A stretch of DNA of 64,000 nt, taken from NCBI GenBank assembly GCA_947632515.1, contig CANRPO010000013.1:1-64000 (forward strand). Reading direction: 5' to 3'. The translations under genes and the position numbers were made by a program. How positions within the stretch are numbered: the stretch's first letter is position 1; each line of letters begins with the position of its first letter. This document shows positions 56,443-64,000 of this stretch, in pieces. The notes under the pieces were generated by a model, which did not search any database, was not told the DNA's origin, and was given only the letters and a program-made list of their open reading frames with translations. This DNA comes from an uncultured Lachnospiraceae bacterium. Its GTDB lineage: Bacteria > Bacillota > Clostridia > Lachnospirales > Lachnospiraceae.

Positions 56443-56949
56443 ATGGTATCTGAAATGCAGGTGGGCGTCATCACGCAGACGCACGGAATCAGAGGGGAAG
56501 TCAAGGTGTTTCCCACGACGGACGACGCGGGCCGTTTCAAAAAACTGAAGGAAGTCATCTTGGACAACGGCAGGGAACGCCTGACGCTTGAGATCGAGGG
56601 AGTCAAGTTTTTCAAGCAGTATGCCATTCTCAAATTCAAGGGATACGACTCCATCAACGACGTCGAGAAGTACAAGGGCGCGAAACTCTGTATCAGGAGA
56701 GAGCAGGCGGTAAAGTTACAGAAAGACGAATATTTTATCGCGGATCTGATCGACATGGAAGTGGCGACGGAGGACGGCGCGCATTTCGGCAGGATCAGGG
56801 ATGTGCTTGTCACGGGGGCGAACGATGTCTACGTGGTGGCGAGAGAGGACGGGACGGAAGTCCTGCTGCCAGCGATACGGGAGTGCGTGAAAGCGATCGA
56901 TGTTGAGGAAGGCAGAGTGACCGTCCACATCATGGACGGGCTGCTGTAG
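56443..56949 (+). CDS. rimM: Ribosome maturation factor RimM
   Basis: QVGVITQTHGIRGEVKVFPTTDDAGRFKKL; DLIDMEVATEDGAHFGRIRDVLVTGANDVYVV. Confidence 0.95.
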   Translation: MVSEMQVGVITQTHGIRGEVKVFPTTDDAGRFKKLKEVILDNGRERLTLEIEGVKFFKQYAILKFKGYDSINDVEKYKGAKLCIRREQAVKLQKDEYFIADLIDMEVATEDGAHFGRIRDVLVTGANDVYVVAREDGTEVLLPAIRECVKAIDVEEGRVTVHIMDGLL

Positions 56950-56996
56950 CGGGAGGCTATGGCGGGCGGATAGCGTGTTAGGGAGCAGACGGCAGG

Positions 56997-57728
56997 ATGC
57001 ATTTTTATATTTTGACACTTTTTCCCGAGATGGTCATGCAGGGGCTTGGCACGAGCATTCTGGGAAGGGCTGCGGAGAGGGGACATATCTCCATAGAGGC
57101 GGTGAATATCAGGGATCACACGTTGGACAGGCACGGCAAGGTGGACGATTACACCTACGGTGGAGGCGCGGGTATGCTCATGCAGGCGCAGCCTGTCTAC
57201 GACGCGTGCATGGCGGTGCAGGAGAAGATCGCCGCTGCGGACGGAGAGAAAAAGGCGAGGGTCGTCTATGTGACGCCGCAGGGAGAAATTTTTCGGCAGG
57301 AGATGGCGAGGGAGTTCGCGAAGGAGGAAAATCTGATCTTCCTGTGCGGTCATTACGAGGGGATTGACGAGCGGGTCTTGGAGGAGGTCGTCACAGACTA
57401 TGTCTCCATCGGCGACTATGTGCTGACAGGCGGCGAACTGCCCGCCATGGTGATGGTAGACGCCATCGCCAGACTGGTCCCCGGGGTGCTGCACAACGCC
57501 GACTCCGCGGTGACGGAGACATTTCACGACGGACTGCTGGAGTATCCGCAGTATTCCCGCCCGGAAGTGTGGCGCGGCAGGAAGGTGCCTGAGATCCTTC
57601 TCTCCGGCGACCACGCGAAGGTGGACCGGTGGAGGCGCGATCAGTCCCTGGAGCGCACGAAGAGGCTGCGCCCGGATCTGTATGCGGCGTATGTCGAGAC
57701 GCATCCGGATGCGGCCGAAGATAAATAA
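56997..57728 (+). CDS. trmD: tRNA (guanine-N1)-methyltransferase
   Basis: LTLFPEMVMQGLGTSILGRA; DDYTYGGGAGMLMQ; CGHYEGIDERVLE; SIGDYVLTGGELPAMVMVDAIARLVPGVL. Confidence 0.96.
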   Translation: MHFYILTLFPEMVMQGLGTSILGRAAERGHISIEAVNIRDHTLDRHGKVDDYTYGGGAGMLMQAQPVYDACMAVQEKIAAADGEKKARVVYVTPQGEIFRQEMAREFAKEENLIFLCGHYEGIDERVLEEVVTDYVSIGDYVLTGGELPAMVMVDAIARLVPGVLHNADSAVTETFHDGLLEYPQYSRPEVWRGRKVPEILLSGDHAKVDRWRRDQSLERTKRLRPDLYAAYVETHPDAAEDK

Positions 57729-57740
57729 AGGAACAGATGC

Positions 57741-57769
57741 TTGCAATTTGCTCGGATCTATGCTAAATT
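57741..57769 (+). promoter_or_regulatory. Promoter for rplS
   Basis: TTGCAA (57741-57746), 17 bp, TAAATT (57764-57769). Confidence 0.5.
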
Positions 57770-57843
57770 ATTAATGTTGCGAAAAAAGATGGTCCTCTGT
57801 TACAGAAGGTATTAAGAACATCCGAATCAATAGGAGGCAGATT

Positions 57844-58191
57844 ATGAACGATATTATCAGAGAAATCGAAGCAGAGCAGTTGAAAGAGAACGTCAGCGAC
57901 TTCCGTGTCGGCGATACCGTTAAGGTGTACGGCAAGATCAAGGAGGGTAACCGCGAGAGGATCCAGGTGTTTGAGGGCACCGTATTGAAGATCCAGGGCG
58001 GCAGCAACAGGGCTACTTTCACTGTGAGAAAAGTATCTAACGGCGTCGGCGTCGAGAAGACATGGCCTATGCATTCCCCCAACGTGGAAAAGGTGGAAGT
58101 GGTGAGAAGAGGTAAGGTGAGACGCGCGAAACTGAATTACTTAAGACAGCGTGTCGGCAAGAAGGCTAAGGTCAAAGAGGTCGTAAGATAA
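57844..58191 (+). CDS. rplS: 50S ribosomal protein L19
   Basis: [66 protein letters not shown]. Confidence 0.97.
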   Translation: MNDIIREIEAEQLKENVSDFRVGDTVKVYGKIKEGNRERIQVFEGTVLKIQGGSNRATFTVRKVSNGVGVEKTWPMHSPNVEKVEVVRRGKVRRAKLNYLRQRVGKKAKVKEVVR

Positions 58192-58250
58192 TGCCGGTGG
58201 ACGCGGAAGGAAAATAAGTGACACGGCAGCGGCATTGAGAGCGCGTAAGA

Positions 58251-58285
58251 CAGATACCCTGAAGGGATTTGGGGTATCTGTTTTT
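58251..58285 (+). terminator. Intrinsic terminator after rplS
   Basis: CAGATACCC ... GGGTATCTG perfect 9-bp stem followed by TTTTT. Confidence 0.85.
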
Positions 58286-58293
58286 GTGTGTAA

Positions 58294-58322
58294 TTGCTTT
58301 TGCGCCCGTTTATTGGTATAAT
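58294..58322 (+). promoter_or_regulatory. Promoter for the first lepB
   Basis: TTGCTT (58294-58299), 17 bp, TATAAT (58317-58322). Confidence 0.65.
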
Positions 58323-58344
58323 GTAAATTCGGAGGAAATATTCC

Positions 58345-58929
58345 GTGCCAAGAAGAAAAGGATTGACTTTCTATCAGAAGAAAAATAAATTGAATCCTGC
58401 GCTGATCAAAGACGTTTTCGAGATGCTGATCGGCTCTGTTATCGTCATCTTTCTGGCGTTTGTGATTGTGTTTTCGGTGGGAATGAAAACCAGCGTCGTG
58501 GGCGATTCTATGGAGCCGGGCCTGAGTAACGGGCAGGAGGTCTTAGTGAACAGAGTCACGTACAGGCTGTCTGTGCCTAAGCGCGGGGATGTGATCGTAT
58601 TCCTGCCAAACGGCAACCGGAATTCGCATTATTATGTAAAAAGGGTAGTGGGACTGCCGGGGGAGACGATACAGATCGTGGACGGCAGCGTGTATGTGGA
58701 CGGCGTTCTGCTGAATGAGGGAGACTCTTTCGACAGGATGGCGGATGCGGGGATCGCGGAGAACGAGTTGCCTCTCGCGGCCGACGAGTACTTTGTGCTG
58801 GGAGATAACCGCAACAGCAGCGAGGACAGCAGATCGGGCAATATCGGCGCGGTCAGGCGTGATAACATTGTAGGGAAGGCGTGGTTTCGATTGTCTGAGG
58901 ACTGGGAGAATATCGGACTGATCGAGTAG
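58345..58929 (+). CDS. lepB: Signal peptidase I (copy 1)
   Basis: VVGDSMEPGLSNGQEVLVNRV; RGDVIVFLPNGNRNSHYYVKRVVGLPGETIQI; YFVLGDNRNSSEDSR. GTG start. Confidence 0.93.
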   Translation: MPRRKGLTFYQKKNKLNPALIKDVFEMLIGSVIVIFLAFVIVFSVGMKTSVVGDSMEPGLSNGQEVLVNRVTYRLSVPKRGDVIVFLPNGNRNSHYYVKRVVGLPGETIQIVDGSVYVDGVLLNEGDSFDRMADAGIAENELPLAADEYFVLGDNRNSSEDSRSGNIGAVRRDNIVGKAWFRLSEDWENIGLIE

Positions 58930-58950
58930 ACGTGAAGGGGTTTGGTACAT

Positions 58951-59853
58951 ATGAGTCATTATCAGTGGTATCCGGGTCACATGACCAAGGCGAAACGAAT
59001 GATGCAGGAGAACATGGGGCTGATCGATCTTGTGATCGAGCTGGTCGATGCGCGGGTCCCGTTCAGCAGCCGCAATCCTGATATAGATGAGCTGGGCAAA
59101 AATAAAGCCAGACTGATCCTGCTCAACAAAGCAGATCTGGCGGACGCGGAGGCGAACCGCATCTGGATGGAACACTTTCGGGGAAAGGGGTATCATGTGC
59201 TGGAAACGAATGCCAAGAGCGGGCAGGGATTGAAGGCGATCCACGGCGTTGTCAGGGAGGCGTGCAGGGAGAAGATCGAGCGCGACAGAAAGCGCGGGAT
59301 CAAAAACAGGCCGATCCGGGCGATCGTGGTGGGGATCCCGAACGTGGGAAAGTCCACTTTTATCAATTCCTTTGCGGGCAAGGCATGCACTAAGACCGGA
59401 AATAAGCCGGGCGTCACGAAGGGCAAGCAGTGGATCCGCATGGACAGGGAGCTTGAACTTTTGGATACGCCGGGCATCCTGTGGCCGAAATTCGAGAGCG
59501 AAGAAGTGGGGAAAAACCTTGCGCTGATCGGCTCCATAAACGACGAGATCCTGGAGATGACGCAGCTTGCCTCGGATCTGATCGTCTATCTTTTGGAGCA
59601 TTACAGAGAGCAGCTTGCGTGTCGGTATCAGATCGACGATCCTGACGATGGGATGACGCCCCTTGCGGTGCTCACGCATATCTGCGGGGTACGGGGGTGC
59701 TATAAGAAGGGGCAGGAGCCTGACTATGAGAAGGCTGCCTCGGTCCTGATGGACGATTTCAGGAGCGGCAGGATGGGCAGGATCACGCTGGAGCTGCCAC
59801 CGGACGTCGGTGGAAGTGCAGACTATGATGAAATCGAGGAAACAGAGCCATGA
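58951..59853 (+). CDS. rbgA: Ribosome biogenesis GTPase YlqF/RbgA
   Basis: QWYPGHMTKAKRMMQENMGLIDLVIELVDARVPFSSRNPD; GIPNVGKSTFINSFAGK; LLDTPGILWPKF. Confidence 0.96.
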   Translation: MSHYQWYPGHMTKAKRMMQENMGLIDLVIELVDARVPFSSRNPDIDELGKNKARLILLNKADLADAEANRIWMEHFRGKGYHVLETNAKSGQGLKAIHGVVREACREKIERDRKRGIKNRPIRAIVVGIPNVGKSTFINSFAGKACTKTGNKPGVTKGKQWIRMDRELELLDTPGILWPKFESEEVGKNLALIGSINDEILEMTQLASDLIVYLLEHYREQLACRYQIDDPDDGMTPLAVLTHICGVRGCYKKGQEPDYEKAASVLMDDFRSGRMGRITLELPPDVGGSADYDEIEETEP

Positions 59854-60389
59854 AAAAGGTGTTGAAAGAGGTGCTGAGCACCAGTATCTATATATTGTTT
59901 GTCCTGTGCGCAGTCTATCTTGTCATTCACTTTGTGGGACAGCGGACGCAGGTGCTCGGCAGTTCCATGGAGCCGAAACTGAGCAGCGAGGACAATCTGA
60001 TCGTCGATAAGATCAGCTATCGGTTCCATGATCCGGAACGGTTCGACATCATCGTATTTCCCTTTCGGTATGAGGACAATACTTACTATATCAAGCGCAT
60101 TATCGGGCTTCCGGGCGAGACGGTCCGCATCGACGAGGAAGGGAATATCCTGATCAATGGCGAAGTGCTTTCGGAGAACTACGGCAAGGAGGTCATTGAG
60201 AGCCCGGGGCGGGCTTACGAGGAGATCAAGCTTGGCGACGACGAATATTTCGTGATGGGGGACAACAGAAACAACAGCACAGACAGCAGGGACCCGTCGG
60301 TGGGGAACATCAGGCGGGAGGAGATCATCGGCCGGGCGTGGCTGCGCATCTGGCCGCTCGACAAGTTCGGATTGATCAGACACAGATGA
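59850..60389 (+). CDS. lepB: Signal peptidase I (copy 2)
   Basis: VLGSSMEPKLSSEDNLIVDKI; FDIIVFPFRYEDNTYYIKRIIGLPGETVRI; YFVMGDNRNNSTDSRDPSVG. ATGA overlap with rbgA. Confidence 0.93.
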   Translation: MKKVLKEVLSTSIYILFVLCAVYLVIHFVGQRTQVLGSSMEPKLSSEDNLIVDKISYRFHDPERFDIIVFPFRYEDNTYYIKRIIGLPGETVRIDEEGNILINGEVLSENYGKEVIESPGRAYEEIKLGDDEYFVMGDNRNNSTDSRDPSVGNIRREEIIGRAWLRIWPLDKFGLIRHR

Positions 60390-60401
60390 GGAAAGAGTAT
60401 T

Positions 60402-61160
60402 ATGGCAGAGGCGATCGGAGTCATCAAAGCAAAGCTACAGGCAGCCGGGATCAAAGAGCTGCCTGCGCTTTTTTCAGAGTATGAGCAGGACGGGCGCGCG
60501 GGGGTGAGAGCCGCCGTGGAGCAGGCGAAAAAACGGATTCTCGCCTATGAGAAGGAGGTGGCGCGCACTGAAACCCTCTGGAAGTATGAGCGGGAGTACG
60601 CCGCCTGCGCGCACATATGCGGCATCGACGAAGTGGGGAGAGGCCCGTTAGCGGGGCCTGTGGTGGCGGGAGCGGTCATACTGCCGAAAGATTGTGATAT
60701 TTTATATATCAACGATTCCAAGAAACTGTCCGAAAAAAAGAGAGAAGAGCTCTACGACGTGATTATGGAGCGCGCCGTCGCTGTCGGGCTCGGATACAGC
60801 GCGCCGGAACGGATCGACGAGATCAATATCTTGCAGGCGACCTACGAGGCCATGCGGGAGGCGATCTCGCAGCTTGCGGTGGAGCCCGATCTTCTCCTGA
60901 ACGACGCGGTCACCATACCGCAGGTGACGATCAGACAGGTGCCGATCGTCAAGGGGGACGCCAAGAGCATCTCCATCGGCGCGGCGAGCATCGTGGCGAA
61001 GGTCACCAGGGACCGTCTCATGGTGCGGTATGACGAGATCTATCCGGAATACGGGTTCGCGTCGAACAAAGGCTACGGCGCGCAGGCGCACATCGACGCG
61101 CTGAAAAAGTATGGGCCCTGTCCGATCCACAGGAGATCGTTCATCACACATTTTTGCTGA
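60402..61160 (+). CDS. rnhB: Ribonuclease HII
   Basis: ICGIDEVGRGPLAGPVVAGAVILP; DSKKLSEKKREELYDVI; KGDAKSISIGAASIVAKVTRDRLM. Confidence 0.96.
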   Translation: MAEAIGVIKAKLQAAGIKELPALFSEYEQDGRAGVRAAVEQAKKRILAYEKEVARTETLWKYEREYAACAHICGIDEVGRGPLAGPVVAGAVILPKDCDILYINDSKKLSEKKREELYDVIMERAVAVGLGYSAPERIDEINILQATYEAMREAISQLAVEPDLLLNDAVTIPQVTIRQVPIVKGDAKSISIGAASIVAKVTRDRLMVRYDEIYPEYGFASNKGYGAQAHIDALKKYGPCPIHRRSFITHFC

Positions 61161-61187
61161 CCATAGATGTGAGTAAGAGGGAAAAAA

Positions 61188-62957
61188 TTGAATCTGGGGA
61201 ATATTTTAAAAAAGGATAACCAAAATATCAGATCTGCGGAAACGGCCAAAGCGCCGGAATCCATGTCAAGAGGGGAACTGGCCTATCGGATCCGGAACGG
61301 GATCCGCAATCTTGTGCCGGGGCAGACGATACAGGGCTCCGTTGTCAGCCGCGACGGCAATTCCGTACAGATCGCTCTCAGACAGAATATGCTGATCAAT
61401 GCGCGGATCGATCAGAGTATCAGTCTGGCGCTGGGGCAGAATATGAGTTTTGAGGTGAAGGCGAACAACGGCTCCGTCCTCTCCCTGTCGCCCCTGTACG
61501 CCAACATGGCAGGCGAGGCCACGGTCATGCGGGCATTGAATGCGGCGGGTCTGCCCGAGACGGCCAACAACATAGAGATGGTGGCTGTCATGATGGAGGA
61601 GGGAATGCCGATCGACAGGGAATCCCTGGCCAACATCAGCAGGCTTATGATGGAATTTCCCACGCAGGATCCCGCGACGCTCGTGCAGATGACGAGACTG
61701 GGGATCCCGGTCACTGAGGCCGGCATCGAGCAGTTTGAACAGTACATGAACGCAAACCATCAGCTGCTGGGGAGCGCGGAGACGATCATGAGCGAGCTGC
61801 CGCAGGTCTTTCAGGAATTGATGGGCGAGGGAAAGATCGACCGGGCATTTGCCTTTTATGGGAAGGTGCTGGATATTTTTTTGGACAATGCGGAAGGGAA
61901 TGCGGAAGGGACAGTGTCGGTGAAAGGCGGGGCGCAGACCGCTGACGGCGCCGCCCCCACTGTGATCGCGGAGGACGCCGGAAAGGGCGCGGCGCTCTCT
62001 CAGACGGCGCAGGAGGCGGAGACAGAGAATGGGGCTGTCCGGATGAAGGGCGACGCGGCGCAGACGGTGATCGACATGGCGAGGCCGGAGGAGGGGAACG
62101 CCCCACAGGAAGAAGGGACGGCGGCCGGCAGAGAGACGGTGCTCACCCACAGGCAGTGGAGTGCGCTGGGCGATCTGATGAGGGAGCTGGGTGTTGACGA
62201 GCATACGGCGGAGCAGATCAAAAACGGAGAGCTGCCGCCAAAGGAGGCGCTCTCGCTGGTGCGGGAGTTTATGCCGAGGGCAGACACCGACGATCCCCGC
62301 GCCCCAATTATGGCCAGACTGCTTGGCAGCAGGGAGTTTGAATCGCTCCTGAAGGAAGAGATGGGAAAACAGTGGCTGATCGAGCCGAAGGACGTGGCCG
62401 ACCCCCACAAGGTGGAACAGCTCTATGAGAGAGTGCGGGAGCAGACGATGCGTCTGCACGAGGCGATGCAGGACGTCGGCAAGGGCGATCTGCCCGTGGC
62501 GCGCAGCGTGCAGAACATGCAGAGCAACGTGGATTTTATGAACCAGCTCAACCATGTATTCACCTATATCCAGCTTCCTCTCAAACTGGCGGGAAACAAT
62601 GCGCACGGCGATCTGTATGTATACACGAACAAGAAAAATCTGGCGGCAAAGGACGGCAGTGTGAGCGCTCTGCTGCATTTGGATATGGAGCATCTGGGCG
62701 CGCTCGACGTCTATGTGACAATGCAGCAGGAGAGGGTAAACACCAGCTTTACCCTGCAGGACGAGAGCGCGCTGGATCTGATCGAAGAGCATATCCATCT
62801 GCTCGACGAGCGTCTTGCAAAGAGAGGCTACAGCCTGAAGGCTCAGTTCTCCGTGAAAGAGGAAGATGCGCAGGAGAGCGGCATCATGCAGACGATCTTG
62901 AATCAGGAGAAAAATATCTCTGTGCTCAGCAGAACGTCTTTTGACATGCGGGCATAA
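61188..62957 (+). CDS. FliK-like (flagellar hook-length control C-terminal domain) protein, YlqG position
   Basis: C-term VFTYIQLPLKLAGNNAHGDLYVYTNKKNL...LLHLDMEHLGALDVYVTMQQERVNTSFTLQDESALDLIEEHIHLLDERLAKRGYSL; TTG start. Confidence 0.75.
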   Translation: MNLGNILKKDNQNIRSAETAKAPESMSRGELAYRIRNGIRNLVPGQTIQGSVVSRDGNSVQIALRQNMLINARIDQSISLALGQNMSFEVKANNGSVLSLSPLYANMAGEATVMRALNAAGLPETANNIEMVAVMMEEGMPIDRESLANISRLMMEFPTQDPATLVQMTRLGIPVTEAGIEQFEQYMNANHQLLGSAETIMSELPQVFQELMGEGKIDRAFAFYGKVLDIFLDNAEGNAEGTVSVKGGAQTADGAAPTVIAEDAGKGAALSQTAQEAETENGAVRMKGDAAQTVIDMARPEEGNAPQEEGTAAGRETVLTHRQWSALGDLMRELGVDEHTAEQIKNGELPPKEALSLVREFMPRADTDDPRAPIMARLLGSREFESLLKEEMGKQWLIEPKDVADPHKVEQLYERVREQTMRLHEAMQDVGKGDLPVARSVQNMQSNVDFMNQLNHVFTYIQLPLKLAGNNAHGDLYVYTNKKNLAAKDGSVSALLHLDMEHLGALDVYVTMQQERVNTSFTLQDESALDLIEEHIHLLDERLAKRGYSLKAQFSVKEEDAQESGIMQTILNQEKNISVLSRTSFDMRA

Positions 62958-62977
62958 AAATATGAGGGGTGACTGAC

Positions 62978-63274
62978 GTGGCGAAAGAAGAGCATACAAA
63001 ACCGAAACAGGCGATTGCGCTGGAGTACGATCCGTCGGATGAGGCGCCCCGCGTCATCGCCTCCGGGCGGGGCGCGCTGGCGGAGCGGATCATCGAGAAG
63101 GCGAAGGAGGCGGACGTGCCGATCCACCGCGACGACAAGCTGGCGGATACGCTGTCCCGCCTGGAGATCGGAGATATGATCCCGCCGGAACTGTACGAGG
63201 TCGTGGCGGAGATTCTCGTCTTCGTGGATTCCATGGACAAGATCAAGGCGAAGATGGCCAAGGCGAATCAATGA
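62978..63274 (+). CDS. FlhB C-terminal domain-like protein (YlqH position)
   Basis: KPKQAIALEYDPSDEAPRVIASGRGALAERIIEKAKEADVPIHRDDKLADTLSRLEIGDMIPPELYEVVAEILVFV; no TM helices. Confidence 0.85.
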   Translation: MAKEEHTKPKQAIALEYDPSDEAPRVIASGRGALAERIIEKAKEADVPIHRDDKLADTLSRLEIGDMIPPELYEVVAEILVFVDSMDKIKAKMAKANQ

Positions 63275-63292
63275 GAGGGCCGGGGATAAGAG

Positions 63293-63649
63293 ATGAATAC
63301 ACGCAGGATAGGGGCACAGAAGGAGGAAGAGGTCTGTGCCTATTTGTTGTCTGAGGGCGTCAGGATCACAGAGCGGAATTATCGGTGCAGACAGGGAGAG
63401 ATCGACATTGTCGGGTACGACGGCGCTTTTCTCGTGTTCTTTGAAGTCAAGTACAGGAGCGGCGGGCGTTCCGGGAGCGCGGCGGAGGCGGTCGGGTCTG
63501 CGAAACAGAGAAGGATCTGCCGCGTGGCGGACTATTACCGCATGATGCATCACTGCGCGGAGGATGTGCCGATACGTTTCGACGTGGTGGCGGTCGACGG
63601 GCAGAGGATCCGGTGGATCAGGGACGCTTTCTATTATATCCCCCGCTGA
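63293..63649 (+). CDS. yraN: YraN/UPF0102 endonuclease-like protein
   Basis: GAQKEEEVCAYLLSEGVRITERNYRCRQGEIDIVGYDGAFLVFFEVKYRSGG. Confidence 0.93.
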   Translation: MNTRRIGAQKEEEVCAYLLSEGVRITERNYRCRQGEIDIVGYDGAFLVFFEVKYRSGGRSGSAAEAVGSAKQRRICRVADYYRMMHHCAEDVPIRFDVVAVDGQRIRWIRDAFYYIPR

Positions 63650-63732
63650 GCGTCCCGCCGCGGCAAAGTCGAAGCGCGGGAGAAGGCGTCGGCGGGTTGG
63701 GCGGAGGATGCGTGTGAAAGGGAAAACGGCTT

Positions 63733-64000
63733 ATGGAATTATACAGGCATGAAAACAGAATGAAAGTGCAGGTCAACAGAGCGGGCGAGGTGGAGTATCT
63801 CACGTTTCCGCTGCTCGAACAGACAGGGATCGTGCGGCATCTTTTCTCCACAAGGGCAGGCGGCGTGAGCGAGGGGATCTACAGCTCCATGAACTTAAGC
63901 TATACCCGCGGCGACAGGAAGGAGGCCGTGGATGAGAATTTCAGACGGATCGCGGCCGTGCTGGGCTGCCGGGTGGAGGACATAGTCTGTTCCGACCAGA
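63733..64000 (+). CDS. pgeF: PgeF/YfiH laccase-domain polyphenol oxidase family, truncated at window end
   Basis: LLEQTGIVRHLFSTRAGGVSEGIYSSMNLSYTRGDRKEAVDENFRRIAAVLG; no stop before the window end. Confidence 0.85.
   Translation, partial: MELYRHENRMKVQVNRAGEVEYLTFPLLEQTGIVRHLFSTRAGGVSEGIYSSMNLSYTRGDRKEAVDENFRRIAAVLGCRVEDIVCSDQ

Noticed and set aside
61266-62999. 577-aa minus-strand ORF opposite the FliK-like gene
   Set aside because: Low-complexity His/Leu/Arg-rich translation typical of antisense shadow frames; the plus-strand gene has a recognisable C-terminal domain and conserved synteny.
1-64000. CRISPR arrays, rRNA or tRNA genes
   Set aside because: No regularly spaced direct repeats, no rRNA-like blocks and no tRNA cloverleaf/GTTCRANYC signatures were recognised by eye; a tRNAscan/CRISPR finder run would be decisive.

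Overview
The window looks like a Lachnospiraceae/Clostridia-type chromosome segment, judged from gene content and synteny. It has five parts. (1) About 0-13.75 kb is AT-rich: a surface-polysaccharide/glycosyltransferase operon in which ten of the twelve complete genes carry a divergent Rossmann-like 'YGxGxxG' module fused N- or C-terminally to unrelated catalytic domains, or standing alone. The locus is followed by an epimerase / IspD-TarI-like / GatD-TarJ-like set that could make a CDP-polyol. (2) About 16-31 kb is housekeeping and accessory: an ECF transporter, FeoAB, a GH13 enzyme with a LacI/CRE-like operator, a Crh-like HPr paralogue, cardiolipin synthase, an acyltransferase, a hybrid histidine kinase and TmcAL. 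(3) About 31-41 kb is the conserved pta-yceD-rpmF-plsX-acpP-rnc-smc-ftsY block plus threonine dehydratase. (4) About 41-54 kb is accessory. It holds a four-gene kinase / LRR / VWA / PP2C operon, a TerY-P-like phospho-signalling module with a BspA-type LRR protein inserted. It also holds YitT, GH25, AraC, a DUF1905-papain-like fusion, TspO, a MefA-like MFS transporter preceded by a candidate leader-peptide attenuator, and a small AT-rich scar of mobile-element remnants. (5) About 54-64 kb is the conserved ylxM-ffh-rpsP-khpA-rimM-trmD-rplS-lepB-rbgA-lepB-rnhB-ylqG-ylqH-yraN-pgeF block. The best candidates for under-described systems are the repeated Rossmann module in the glycan locus, the kinase-LRR-VWA-PP2C operon, and the attenuator leader upstream of the MFS gene. 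All family assignments come from reading motifs by eye; no database search was run.
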